A stretch of DNA of 64,000 bases from Branchipolynoe longqiensis (GCA_030323885.1 CM059187.1:127205525-127269524); one strand, 5' to 3'. Counted from the stretch's first letter, positions 19,340 to 30,030 are shown. Numbers and translations: made by a program. Notes: a model not told the origin generated them from the letters alone.

Positions 19340-20366
19340 GCGGTACATACCTGGTGAAGAGACTGGAGGTGCTAGTGTTGGCACATTCATCGTCATTCGC
19401 TTCCGAGTTTGATCCGTCAAGTTGTTGGTTTGGTGGTGAGGGCACATTTGTGTCTGTGCTGCGAAATGTAGGAAAATACGGTACGTCACATGCTAAACAT
19501 TGTAGTGGTGTAGGACAATGTGACGGTTTACATTGACCACAGTATAGATAATTATTACTATGAATGATATACCATATGTGGTGCGGCATCGATTGTAGAT
19601 AATCGTGAAAGATACACCACACGGTGTATTATTTAGTGAATGTGTCACCTGTGTCCAACCGATAGTGTGGCTATGAGTAAAGAAAGGACAGAGATTTAGT
19701 TACGAGTAAATAAAGGAAATAGATTTAGATATAATATTGTGGTTTGTGTTACCTGTGTTCCTCTACATACGGGTCAAGGAAATTCAGTATGCCCAGATAC
19801 TTCCACTTCCGTGCCTTTTGCGCTGCCTGCCCGCTGACTGTGTTCCTGAGCTCGCGTTGTTTCTTTACATAGGTGTCCCTCAAATTCCTCCATTTTTTTT
19901 TCCACTCCATAGCTGTAATTAAATAAACACCAGTAACCAACAAAGAATCCTTACTATTGAGCAATGATGATACCGAACAATATGTACATGTATTTGAACA
20001 ATATGTACTCTATTTTAATAATATGAACATTTATTTGAACAGAACCGTCCATCTCCCGCTCATTATTACAATAATATGTACGTGTATTTGAACAATATGT
20101 ACATGTATTTGAACAATATGTACTGTATTTGAATAATATGTACATGTATTTGAACAGAACCGCGCATTATTACTACCCCTAAAAGTGGTGTATTTACCTG
20201 GCATATTGTGGTCTTTGGCCATCACGTTCGCTATACTCGCCCACAAGTTGTACATCCTTTGAGCATCTTTGTGTTCAGGACATGCTGGGTCATAGAGTAT
20301 TGCATTTCTTCGCACCAACTCAATGAATCTCTCACAGTTATCGTCGTTAACGGCACTCCTGGGCAT
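17702..20366 (-). CDS. Harbinger second gene: MADF/BESS-domain DNA-binding protein, four exons
   Basis: Minus-strand exons: 20366-20198, 19912-19753, 19458-19351 and 18308-17702, joined to 347 residues. Every intron is GT-AG and every junction keeps phase (169, 160, 108 and 607 nt). Residues about 13-109 form a MADF domain: CERFIELVRRNAILYD in exon 1, then KKWRNLRDTYVKKQREL and WKYLGILNFLDPYVEE in exon 2. Residues about 247-275 (FYDSCAIRSKVLPAATRAF) match a BESS motif. Between them are a basic RRQTRNKRR (197-205) and an exact 15-residue duplication (147-161, 162-176). A Q-rich stretch lies at 293-306. MADF partners are known from Drosophila PIF-like elements; in vertebrate Harbingers the partner is Myb/SANT-like and aids nuclear entry and DNA binding of the transposase. 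The role here is inferred. Confidence 0.85.
18309..19350 (-). other. MADF intron 3 that contains transposase exon 2
   Basis: Intron with donor CAG|GTATGT (19350) and acceptor TATTTTCAG (18309). All 928 bp of transposase exon 2 lie within it. The transposase stop (19337-19339) is only 11 bp from the exon 3 donor. Confidence 0.85.
19709..19714 (+). other. Polyadenylation signal of the transposase gene
   Basis: AATAAA about 370 bp after the transposase stop. It is the first clear AATAAA on this strand. Confidence 0.45.
19975..20160. repeat. Intronic ~21-bp minisatellite
   Basis: Repeated TTTGAACAATATGTACATGTA, and TTTGAACAGAACCG twice (about 20034 and 20151). It lies in the first MADF intron. 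Confidence 0.8.
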
Positions 20367-20639
20367 CTTGATGTGTAGTGTGTAGTGTACAGTGAGCGCT
20401 TGCAGTGGTCACAAGTTTGACCCACCCCAGCGGGCACATATCTCAACGGTTGATCAGCAGAGGCATCTGGTACCATTTTTACATCTGACATGATGACATA
20501 TGACATGTTTACATAGCCTATAACCGTCCGCCTCTGTGGTGACCAGAACCCTTCTAGCCTGTGTTTGACCGTTCCGTAATGCTCAGTCGCCTCCCCTCGC
20601 CTAAACCTAATGGACACACCCGACTGAGGTTTTCTATTC

Positions 20640-20839
20640 GCATACAACGTGCCGCACGCCGCATGCCGGACCGATCGCTACAGGGACCGATCGAGTTGTC
20701 GCATTCGCATTCGCATTCGCATTCGCATTCGCATACCGCGTGTAAGGGTTGCACCTCATTGACTTCAAGGCGTTTCGATTTTTTGCCGCATTCGCATTCG
20801 CATTCGCAGATCGCATACCGCGTGTAAGGAATCTCAGCT
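20640..20839. repeat. Right terminal region with (ATTCGC)n arrays
   Basis: GCATTCGCATTCGCATTCGC at about 20700-20735, and a second short array at about 20788-20812 before the terminal CGCGTGTAAGGAATCTCAGCT. The spacing mirrors the doubled left end: CCGCGTGTAAGG occurs both at about 20737 and at the terminus. Confidence 0.85.
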
Positions 20840-20842
20840 TTA
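20840..20842. repeat. TTA target-site duplication, right
   Basis: TTA after the terminal AGCT. Confidence 0.85.
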
Positions 20843-21397
20843 GTCCCGCCATCGTGACGTAGTAAATGCTTCCAAACATCGGTTATGAATCAAACTGATT
20901 GAAAGAGCAAATTCCAAGAAAGGGCTACGACAGATTGATTTATTTCCATTAGTAATCTATTATGGAGAAACACTAAGCGATGTGGTTGAATTGTTGGTGT
21001 TATGCAAACAAATAATTTGTTTTTAAAACTAGACAATCAATGTGGAGCCTATTTTATTTGTTAGTTTTTTTTATCCCTATTTATATCTACAAACTATATA
21101 TATTAAATAATATATATTACATATATTATATCAATTCCGCTGCTACGTGTATATTTCTAATAATAGATTACCATCAGATACGCGTGAGAGGACACTGACA
21201 GTGTCTGTATTGTTGTCACAGTCACGTCGTAGTAAGTAAGACTCGTGTCCGGTCCCCCCTCCCCCCTCCCTGGGTGTATATCACTGGACGCGTGTTTTCT
21301 AAATGGGCAGATGACTTCACTTCCGGTTGCCATGGTTGCACTAGGTACGGCGGTTGTGTGATACTGGTCACACATCGGTCGGCTTGATGGTCGGGCG
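20843..21397. other. Unassigned stretch, partly very AT-rich
   Basis: 21060-21140 is nearly pure A/T. No gene recognised. Confidence 0.4.
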
Positions 21398-23010
21398 GTG
21401 ATGATCCCTTCCCTCCCCATGTCCTCCGCCGACCCCTCCCCCTCCCATCTCCTCCTCCCATCTCCCCCTCCCATATCCTCTCTCCCCCATCCCATATCCT
21501 CTCTCCCCCTCCCCCCCCTGCCTCTCCCATCCCCTCTCTCCTCTCGCTTCCTCTCATCTCGCTTCTCTACTCTCCCTTCTCTCCTCTCACTTGTCTCCTC
21601 TCCCTTCTCTCCTCTCGCTTGTCTCCTCTCGCTTCTCTCCTCTCGCTTCTCTCCTCTCGCTTCTCTTCTCTCCTCTTGCTTCTCTCCTCTCCTCTCGCTT
21701 CTCTCCTCTCCTCTCGCTTCTCTTCTCTCCTCTCGCTTCTCTCCTCTCGCTTCTCTCCTCTCGCTTCTCTCCTCTCGCTTCTCTCCTCTCGCTTCTCTCC
21801 TCTCTCCACTCTCTTCTCTCTCTTCTCTTCTCTCTTCTCACCTCTCTCTTCTCTCCTCTCTCTTCTCTCCTCTCTCTTATGTCCTATATCTTCTGGCCTA
21901 TATCTTCTTCCTATATCTTCTGTCCCCTATCTTCTGTCCTCTATCTTCTCTCCCCTCCTCTCCCCCTTCCTCTCCTCCTCTCTCCTCTTCACCCTCTTCA
22001 CCATCTCCGCTCTTCACCCTCTCCCCTCTTCACCCTCTCCCCTCTCCCCTCTCCCCTCTCCCCTCATCATCCCCTCTCACCCCCTCTCCCCTCTTCAACC
22101 CCTCTCCCCCTCTCACCCCCCTCTCACCCCTCTCCCTCTCACCCCCCTCTTCACCCCCTCTCCCCTCTTCACCCCCTCTTCACCCCCTCTCCCCCCCTCT
22201 CCCCTCTTCACCCCCTCTCCCCTCTTCCCCCCACTCCCCCACCCCCTTCTCCCCTCTCACCACTCTCCCTCTTCCCCTCCCTCACCCCACTCCCCTCTCC
22301 CCCCCTCCCTCCCCTCCCCTCCCCTCTCCCCCTCTACCCCTCTCCCCCTCCCCCCCCCCCCCTCTTCACCCGCTCTCCCCTCTCCCCCCACTCTCTCTCC
22401 CCCCTCTCCCCTCTTCACCCCCTCCCCCTCCTCCCTCCCCCCTCACCCCCTCTCCCCCTCCACCCCCTCTCCCCCTCTTCCCCCCCTCCCCTCTTCCCCC
22501 CCTCTCCCCCTCTCCCCCTCCCTCCCTCCTCCCCCCCTCCTCCCCCCACCCCCTCTCCCCTCTTCCACCCCCTCCCCTCTTCCCCCCTCCCCCTCTCCCC
22601 CCTCCCCCTCTCTCCCCCTCTCCCTCCCCTCCTCCCCCCCTCTCCCCCCCTCCCCTCTTCACCCCCTCTCCCCTCTCCACCCCCTCTCCCCTCCCCCCTC
22701 CCCCCTACCCCCTCTCCCCTCTCCCCCCCCTCTCCTCCCCCCCTCTCCCCTCTTCCCCCTCTCCCCTCTTCACCCCTCTCCCCTCTCTCCCCCTCCCCCC
22801 TCTTCACCCCCTCCCCCCTCTTCAACCCCTCTCTCCTGTCCACCCTCTACCCTCTTCTCTCTCTCCCCTCTTCACCCTATTCACCCCTCTTCCCTCCCCT
22901 CCCACCCTCTTTCCTCTCACACCCTCTTCCCTCCCCTCTCACACCCCCTCCCCTCTCACCCTCCCCTCTCCCACTGCTCCTCTGCCGCTCCTCCTCCCCT
23001 CTCCCTAGCC
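21398..23010. repeat. Polypyrimidine tract 2 (C/T on + strand)
   Basis: 1.6 kb. It begins as a CTCTCGCTTCTCTCC array (about 21540-21800), then (CTCTT)n, and from about 22020 becomes CCCCTCTCCCC-rich with CTTCACC interruptions. Open frames of up to 536 aa are S/P/L-only and run in all three frames, so they are artefacts. Confidence 0.95.
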
Positions 23011-23584
23011 CACTTAATCTCCGTTGCCATCTCCCCTCCCCCAAATTCGACATCCCACACCCGACACCCCACTACCTCGGACTGAATGTTTTCCAGCCGA
23101 TCAACTTTCACTGAACTCGACCTGATATGACATGATTTGTTTCTAGGACATAAAATGACAACAATACACTTTTACTGTTCATTTCACATAGCCGTACGAC
23201 GGGTCTAATTGTATGAGTCCAGATGAAAGAGCTTCCGAGTTCTGGGATGAAAATGTTGGTCTCTTCGATGGGTTCTGATTGGTTGGCGTTGTAATGGAGT
23301 TCGCCGGGGGGGGGGGGGGGGTAGTGATCAGTAGTGAGGGCGCATCACTAAAATGAGGGGTTTAGAGGGGCGGACAGGTGGGTTGTGTTAATCTCAGATA
23401 AGCCCCTACTCATCCCCAGACCCCACTGCTGTGCGGACGTGTGCCGGCCGCTACTCGTCCGCCTTCTATTAAGTGATAACTACGCATTTATTTATTTAAT
23501 TATTTATTTATTTCGTTATGTTTACTTATATATTTAGTTATTTAAAGCAAGATGACCCAGATGTAATGCTATTACCTGGAGTAT
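23011..23584. other. Unassigned stretch with poly-G run
   Basis: G run at about 23307-23323; ATTTATTTATTTAATTATTT-like words at 23486-23520. No gene recognised. Confidence 0.4.
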
Positions 23585-24075
23585 GTGGTTGTGACTGTGA
23601 TTTTACGTTCTAGCAGCATCTGAAGCCATATCGAACTGGTGTGCCTACCGTCTTGTGACAGTTGTTGAAGTTTTATGTCCTGGCAACATCTAACTAAGGT
23701 CATTTCAGAATGAGTACTGACTTGTGACAGTTGTTGAAGTTTTATGTCCTGGCAACATCTAACTAAGGTCATTTCAGAATGAGTACTGACTTGTGACAGT
23801 GCACACTCATGGTGAGTTTATAGTGCTGCCCCGCTGGGAGACCAGGCTGCAAACACCATGACCTGATATCCCACTCAGTCACATTATCCTGACACTGAGC
23901 GAACCAGTCCGTGCCCTATCCTAGTAATGCCAAGCGCCTGGCTAGGAAGTGACACATATACATTGTTATGTCATTGGTTTGACTGGACCAAGGTTCGAAC
24001 CCATGTGGTCGAATGACACGATCTACCAAAACGGGAGACGGACGCTCAACTCATTCAGCTATCCCGTTTAGCATA
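23585..24075 (-). mobile_element. SINE-A with tandemly repeated 3' end
   Basis: A minus-strand copy whose head (GACGGATAGC-like, at about 24060) is the type-A head. The tail segment of about 69 bp (CTTGTGACAGTTGTTGAAG then TTTTATGTCCTGGCAACATC on +) occurs twice exactly (23652, 23721). A more diverged third tail lies at 23585-23651. Confidence 0.85.
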
Positions 24076-24547
24076 AGAAAACGGCAACGGTTCAAAACCA
24101 CCAGACTGAATCTTTAAATAAAATACTGGTCAACTCGAGAAGGCAGTCGATAGCTGCGTGTCGTAAGTTATAGTTTATGTGAACTATGTAAAAGATGGAA
24201 TGTTTCCATATTCTTATACTTATAGTCTATGAACACTGCAATATTAAGACATAGTATTCGAAGATGCATCACTTGTTGGCATTGTGTGGTTTAACTGTCA
24301 AAATGTATGGTTACCAAACTATATATATATATATATGTTGTATAAGCCATTACACGAGTATAATAAGGCTGGAACCTTCCATCTACTCCTCAGCCCTAAC
24401 TCCTCCCTCAGGAGCATTCTTATAGTCATCTACTAGTCCAGGCTAGTCAACCTCAGATCCGTTGGGGGCGCCACTCGTCTGTGCATGCACAACTGCCGCA
24501 CCCCCACCTACACTCACTGTACACTATTATATATAGTTTATATATAG

Positions 24548-24580
<33 letters not shown>

Positions 24581-24950
24581 AGGGGAAAGAGCTGTAGATA
24601 TAGATATGCCTGCTGTTTTCCCATTTTGGATTCATCAGACTGGTCTGACTGTGTCGTCTTGCTGATACTAGACACGAGAATCCCGTTCACTCCCACCCCT
24701 ATACCAGACGATGACCGTTAACGAATGCCTTAAATCTTATACCTGCCAACACACAAAGACAGCCAGAAACATTAAATGGAATGGATAAATAAGTGATACA
24801 TATATGCATTTTTTTTACTCGACCAGAGGCAGTTGCCCTGAACTGTATCATATATAATATATATTATAACTAATATTATATATAGTTCAACAGTTAAATA
24901 TTATATATATTAGAATTCAAGGCAACTTTATTGATATATTTGTGTATAAC
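24076..24950. other. Unassigned, with TA microsatellites
   Basis: TA runs at about 24320-24338 and 24545-24578. ATATAATATATATTATA palindromic words lie at about 24850-24910. No gene recognised. Confidence 0.4.
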
Positions 24951-25275
24951 ATGACCAGACACGTTGACCCTATTCGTAAAGTGCAGGCATCTCGTCCGGA
25001 AGGTCGGGGGGGGGGGGGGGAGGGAGGTTTCGAATCCCAGCCAAGTCAAAACATTGACTTAACAAATTGATACTTGTCGCTACCTAACCTGGCACTCAGC
25101 ATTTCAGTATCAGGATAATGTCACTGAATGGGATATGGGTTCATGGTGCCAGCGACCTTATCTTCCAGTGGGGCAGCACTATAAACTCGCCATGAGTGTG
25201 CACTGTTACAATACAAGTCAGTATGCCCATGCTGATATGACCATAGCTGTTGCGAACGTAAAACCCCAACAAATA
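24951..25275 (+). mobile_element. SINE-A copy with G-run insertion in the head
   Basis: GACCAGACACGTTGACCCTA head, a 14-G run where other copies have a few G, then GGTTTCGAATCCCAG, the body and a CGTAAAACCCCAAC tail. Confidence 0.85.
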
Positions 25276-25319
25276 AAGTCTCGTAAATAGGTTCGACACA
25301 TGTTGTTTTCCAAGTAACA

Positions 25320-25690
25320 GTGGCCCGCACTTCCGGTTCCGCCCCTGCCTTGTTGACCCTTGACCTGGCGGGTGATTAGTGAGTTGGCGCCTGGGTCTCT
25401 TGCTTCGTTACGTGCAATGCTGCTTCATTAGCGGCCGACAGTCCGGCTTTACAACGGGTCGCTCTAGATTACCACCGGGACATTCCACAGCCAAGGCCCG
25501 ACAACAAACCATGATGGAGGCGGAGGGACGGCCTGGTGCCCGACCACCTCCCGACTTAGTGAGAGCCCATCAATGTGCTTAGGGCAGACAGCGGATTAGA
25601 TAGCGAGACTGATGCCGGGGCGAGAGTGGTGGACGATCTGGTTACTCAACTTGTGGAATATCCAAGTTGTTTGCTTGTAGTTGTACCCAG
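25320..25690. other. Unassigned GC-richer single-copy-like stretch
   Basis: GC-rich with CpG and no repeat match in the window. A 67-aa frame (25379-25582) shows no family resemblance. It could be conserved non-coding DNA or an exon; undecided. Confidence 0.3.
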
Positions 25691-25694
25691 TGTG

Positions 25695-25695
<1 letters not shown>

Positions 25696-25722
<27 letters not shown>
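25696..25722. repeat. Poly-T run
   Basis: T run directly 5' of the SINE-M copy. Confidence 0.9.
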
Positions 25723-25725
<3 letters not shown>

Positions 25726-25729
25726 GGGT

Positions 25730-25997
25730 TGAATCATGGTTCTCAGTGGATCCATTTGCAGTTTGGGCTATTTTCCGTTCCAACCAGTGGTCCACAACTG
25801 GTTCATCGAAGGCTGTGGTATGTGGTGTCCTGTCTGTGGGAAAGTGCATATAAAAGACCCCTTGCTGCTTATCGGAAAGAGTATCGTATATGGCGGCAAC
25901 AGGTCTCCTCCAAAGAAGTATGTCAGAATGACCATATGTTTTAAATCCAATAGCCAATGACAAAAATCAATGTGCCCTAGAGGCGTTGTTAAATAAT
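25730..25997 (+). mobile_element. SINE-M, 5'-truncated copy
   Basis: Starts near AGTGGATCCATTTGCAGTTT. It runs through GTGGTATGTGGTGTCCTGTC, GTGCATATAAAAGACCCC and CATATGTTTTAAATCC to the GAGGCGTTGTTAAATAATG tail. Confidence 0.88.
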
Positions 25998-26159
25998 GTA
26001 AGCTTCACTTTTTGAATCATGGTATGCTTGGTTGTGATATGATATCTATAAATAGTGTATGTAAAGGGGTGAAATTTTGATTACTTGTTCAGGATTGACT
26101 TCGCGCTTAAACCTGGCATTTTCTATTCTCAGATGGCCATTGACCAGACAAGGCTCAAT

Positions 26160-26265
26160 ATTATAGCTGCATAGTCCCATGAAGCATCAAATTTCCAAAA
26201 CCAAAACATTTACCTAAATTTGATTCTACATATCTAACTAATGCACTTATTAAGCATTATTATTA
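26160..26265 (+). mobile_element. TAGTCCGATG MITE family fragment
   Basis: GCATAGTCCCATGAAGCATC, then CAAAACATTTACCTAAATTT and TCTAACTAATGCACTTATTAAGC, as at 60700-60790. Left end only; a SINE-A follows directly. Confidence 0.6.
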
Positions 26266-26267
26266 AC

Positions 26268-26425
26268 TAGACGGTATGGCTGGATGAGTTTGACTGTCTG
26301 TCTCCCGTGTTGGTAGATCATGGGATCGTGGGTTCGAATCCTGGTCAAGTCAAACCAATGACTTAAAAATTGATACTCCTAGCGAGGCACTCAGCATTAT
26401 TAGGATAGGGCAAGGAGCAGTGGAA
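26268..26425 (+). mobile_element. SINE-A, head type A, 3'-truncated
   Basis: Head GACGGTATGGCTGGATGAG, then GTCTGTCTCCCGTGTTGGTAG, a good B box GGGTTCGAATCC, then AGTCAAACCAATGACTTA. The body stops at GGGCAAGGAGCAG. Confidence 0.85.
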
Positions 26426-26487
26426 TGAGGTAGACCAATCGTCTGCGATTGAAATTTCCCCTGCTTAAACAACTAATGTACCCCAAA

Positions 26488-26630
26488 AAAAGCATTTGTT
26501 GCAACATAGATGGGCACACCGATATCATTTTATAAGAACCTGTTTGGTTCTACACATCTCCTTGATTCACTTAGGACATATTTGTTGCCACATAGAAGTG
26601 TACACCGAATCAATTTAATAAAACCAAGGC
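26488..26630. repeat. ~90-bp direct repeat pair
   Basis: ATTTGTTGCAACATAGATGG and ATTTGTTGCCACATAGAAGT, each followed by similar ACACCGA and AATAAAACC-like segments, about 88 bp apart. Confidence 0.5.
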
Positions 26631-26771
26631 TGTGGTATCAGAGTTTAGGTGTGCTTGCCAATGTTTGCACCAACCGCTGGCACTGACCATCATTGTCACT
26701 GAGTGAAATATCCCTGAATAACCTAATATCAAACGCCATTTGATATATGTAAATTCTAGAGCTAAGATTGT

Positions 26772-27100
26772 TTTTTGGGTTTTACGTCCTAGCAACATCT
26801 GAGGTCATATCAGGACGGGTACCGACTTGTGACAGTGCGCAACTCTAGGTGACTTTAATAGTGCTGTCCCACTGGGAAATCAGGCTGCCAGCTCTATGAC
26901 CCAATATCCAACTGAGTCACATTATCCTGACACTGAGCCAACAAGTCCTTGCCATATCCTATTAATGCCGAGCACCATGCCAGGAAACGACAAGTATCAA
27001 TTGTATAAGTCATTAGTTTGACTCGACCAGGAACCGAACTAGCGATCTCCCGCAGGCGAGGCCAGCGCTCTACCGATTAGGCCACCGTGACCGGTCTACC
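26772..27100 (-). mobile_element. SINE-A, full-length copy (head type B)
   Basis: From the tail (TTTTACGTCCTAGCAACATC on +) to the head, CTCTACCGATTAGGCCACCG. Confidence 0.9.
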
Positions 27101-27299
27101 GCTTAGAGGAGGAAAATGCCACCACGGTGAGGGCTAAGGACTGTGGCTGTGCCTCCTGGGGCCCGTCGTGGTTTACACGGTTTGTGCATAGCGTCTGGCC
27201 TGGTACAAAGCAGCAGACGACAGAGACGGGCACAGAACCTTTTAGCAAGAAGCAACTAAACATCGGACAACAGCTGCTTTAGTGGTCATGGTGGGAATT
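27101..27299. other. Unassigned stretch
   Basis: No gene recognised. Confidence 0.35.
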
Positions 27300-28795
27300 G
27301 AACGAGCGGGACTAGGGCTACTAGTACTAGCTGCATCAGCTGTACCGGCGGTACTAGCTGTATCAGCTGTACCAGCGCTAGTAGCAGGTACTTTCCTCCC
27401 CCACTCTCCTCTATCAGCTATATCAGCTATGCAAGTGCAACTATACCAGCGAAACCAGTGGTACTAGCTGTATCAGCTATACCAGCGAAACCAGCGGTAC
27501 TAGCTGTATCAGCTATACCAGCGGTACTAGCTGTATCAGCTTTACCAGCGGTACTAGCTGTGGCAGCTGTACCAGCACTACTAGCTGTGGCAGCTGTACC
27601 AGCACTACTAGCTGTATCAGCTGTACCAGCGCTACTACATGCATCAGCTGTACCAGCGCTACTACATGCATCAGCTGTACCAGCGCTACTACATGCATCA
27701 GCTGTACCAGCACTACTAGAATTATCGGCTGTACCAGCACGACTAGCTGTATCGGCTGTAACCGCGCTACTAGATGTATCAGTTGTATCGGCTGTATCAG
27801 CGGTACTACTACTAGCTGTGTCAGCTGTATCAGCTATACAAGTGGAACCAGCAGTACTAGCTGTATCACCTATACAAGTGGAACCGGCAGTACTAGCTGT
27901 ATCAGCTATACCAGCAAAACCAGTGCTACTAGCTGTATCACTATCAGCTGTATTAGCTGTATCAGCTGTACTAATGCTGATAGTGCTTCCCGAGGTCTGG
28001 GTACCAGCGGTACTAGCTGTACCAGCGGTACTAGCTGTACCAGCGGTACTAGCTGTACCAGCGGTACTAGCTGTACCAGCGGTACTAGCTGTACCAGCGG
28101 TACTAGCTGTACCAGCGGTACTAGCTGTACCAGCGATACTAGCGGTACTAGTTGTACCATCGGTACTAGCTGTACCAGCGGTACTAGCTGTACCAGCGGT
28201 ACTAGCTGTACCAGTGGTACTAGCTGTAGCAGCGGTACTAGCTGTACCAGCGGTACTAGCTGTACCAGCGGTACTAGCTGTACCAGCGGTACTAGTTGTA
28301 CCATCGGTACTAGCGGTACCAGCGGTACTAGCTGTCCCAATGGTACTAGCTGTCCCAGCGGTACTAGCTGTACCAGCGGTACTAGTTGTACCATCGGTAC
28401 TAGCTGTACCAACGGCACTAGCTGTACCAGCGGTACTAGTTGTATCATCGGTACTAGCTGTACCATCGGTACTAGCTGTACCATCGGTACTAGCTGTACC
28501 GGCGGTACTAGTTGTACCATCGGTACTAGCGGTACCAGCGGTACTAGCTGTACCAACTGTACCAGCGGTACTAGCTGTACCAGCGGTACTAGCTGTACTA
28601 GCGGTACCCGCGGTACTAGCGGTACCCGCGGTACTAGTTGTACCAACGGTACTAGCTGTACCAACGGTACTAGCTGTACCATCGGTACTAGCTGTACCAT
28701 CGGTACTAGCTGTACCAGCGGTACTAGCTGTACCAGCGGTACTAGCTGTACCAGCGGTACTAGCTGTACCAGCGGAACCAGCGGAACCAGCGGTG
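27300..28795. repeat. 18-bp (15/18/21) minisatellite GTACTAGCTGTACCAGCG
   Basis: About 80 units. Unit variants differ in length by multiples of three, so three frames stay open for hundreds of codons: minus 27427-28815 (S-T-A-G-T-A repeats, 462 aa), plus 27458-28861 (L-A-V-P-A-V repeats, 467 aa) and minus 27906-28700 (Q-L-V-P). The unit is nearly palindromic (GGTAC-TAGCT-GTACC). The 5' part is more diverged and the 3' part nearly uniform. I do not call a gene: no signal peptide, no unique flanking coding sequence and no evidence for one strand over the other. Confidence 0.93.
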
Positions 28796-28934
28796 CAGCA
28801 GTTTATTTTGGGCATACCAAAACTACAAAGCAGAAAAATCTGTCTGTTGATTTGCTGTTGATGTTTCGTTCTGTTGCAACAGTTTGAAGGTTTTATGGTG
28901 GGCTTTTGAATAAGACAAAGTGGGAATAAGATTC

Positions 28935-29243
28935 TGTTTACATCCTAGCAACATTTAAGGTCATATCAGGAAGGGACATTGCACACTCTTGGTGCCTTTA
29001 TATTGCTGGCACACTGGTAGACCAGGCCTCTGACACCATGACCCAATTTTCCACTGAGTCACATTATCCTGATACTGAACTAACCAATCATTGCCCTATC
29101 CTAGTAATGCTGAGCGCCAGGCTTGTAAGTGATAAGCATCAATTTTATAACTCATTGGTTTGACTCGACCAGGAATAGAAATCCCGACCTTCCATCCGGG
29201 AAGCTTGCGCTCTTACCGATTCGACCACTGTGTCCGCTTATCA
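28935..29243 (-). mobile_element. SINE-A copy (head type B)
   Basis: Tail TTTACATCCTAGCAACATTT (+) to head GATTCGACCACTGTGTCCGC. About 30 bp of the body near CGACTTGTGACAG is deleted. Confidence 0.88.
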
Positions 29244-29344
29244 CCTTACGTGTTGTTAGGTTATAAAAAGTCAACAAACAAATATATGTTAGTCACTATG
29301 CGAAAAAGAGACTGGTGAAGTATATTACTTATAATTTGTATGCA

Positions 29345-29412
29345 ATATATATATATACGTGTGTGTGTATATATACATGTATACACACTTGTGTGTATAC
29401 ATGTATATATAG
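29345..29412. repeat. Palindromic AT/GT microsatellite
   Basis: TATATACATGTATACACAC and GTGTGTATACATGTATATA are inverted around CTT, so the run can form a hairpin. Confidence 0.75.
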
Positions 29413-29579
29413 TGGCCTAGAGTATAGGGAAGCATTACATAGATCTAGTTCATGTTTCCTAAAATACTGAGGGGTGGGAAAGCCTTATTGATAAACACTT
29501 TTATAACCACCACAAATGGACCGGGCTTAAAAACACCATCCATCCAGAAACGTGGCCGTCTCCCTAAACAGGACCCCCC

Positions 29580-30030
29580 CCCTGACACACACACACACAT
29601 ACATACACAGACACCTAAACACACACACACACACACACACTGAGACACAAGCATATATACATATACATCGAGACACCTGCACACACATAGACACCAAGAC
29701 ACAAACATGCGTGCTCATAGACACTGAGACACAAACACGCGTGCACATAGACACTGAGACAGAAGCACACACACAGACACCTAGGTACTAAAATGGGCAC
29801 ACATAGACACCAAGACACAAACATGTGCACACATAGACACCGAGACACAAACACGCGCACACATAGACACCGACACACAAACACATGCACATATGGATAC
29901 TGAGACACAAACATGTGCACACATAGACACTGAGACACAAACACATGCACACATAGACACCAGCACACACACAGACACTGAGACAAACAAGCGCACACAC
30001 AGACACCGAGACACAAACACACGCATTAAA
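29580..30030. repeat. 30-bp minisatellite ACACATAGACACCGAGACAC
   Basis: (CA)n, then about 12 units of 30 bp reading ACACATAGACACCGAGACAC followed by AAACATGTGC/AAACACGCGC. Open in several frames on both strands (M-C-V-S... peptides), taken as artefact. Confidence 0.9.

Larger units (their letters stand above)
17041..20839. mobile_element. Complete PIF/Harbinger DNA transposon
   Basis: A 3799-bp element with inverted termini AGCTAGGATTCCTTACACAC (left) and the inverse of CGCGTGTAAGGAATCTCAGCT (right, 20839). It has a TTA target duplication and two apparently intact spliced genes on opposite strands: transposase (+) and MADF/BESS protein (-). Subterminal regions are rich in CATGCGG/CGCATTCG words, which may bind the element's own protein. 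Both genes are open from ATG to stop with consensus splice sites, so the copy may be autonomous or only recently inactive. Two internally deleted relatives occur at 53326 and 54579. Confidence 0.92.

Noticed and set aside
21398..23114. Three overlapping open frames of 488-536 aa
   Set aside because: All three frames of one strand are open at once in a C/T-only tract, which is a compositional artefact.
27427..28815. Silk- or mucin-like gene (S-T-A-G repeats)
   Set aside because: The opposite strand and another frame are equally open, and there is no signal peptide or unique coding flank. Left as a finding to test.
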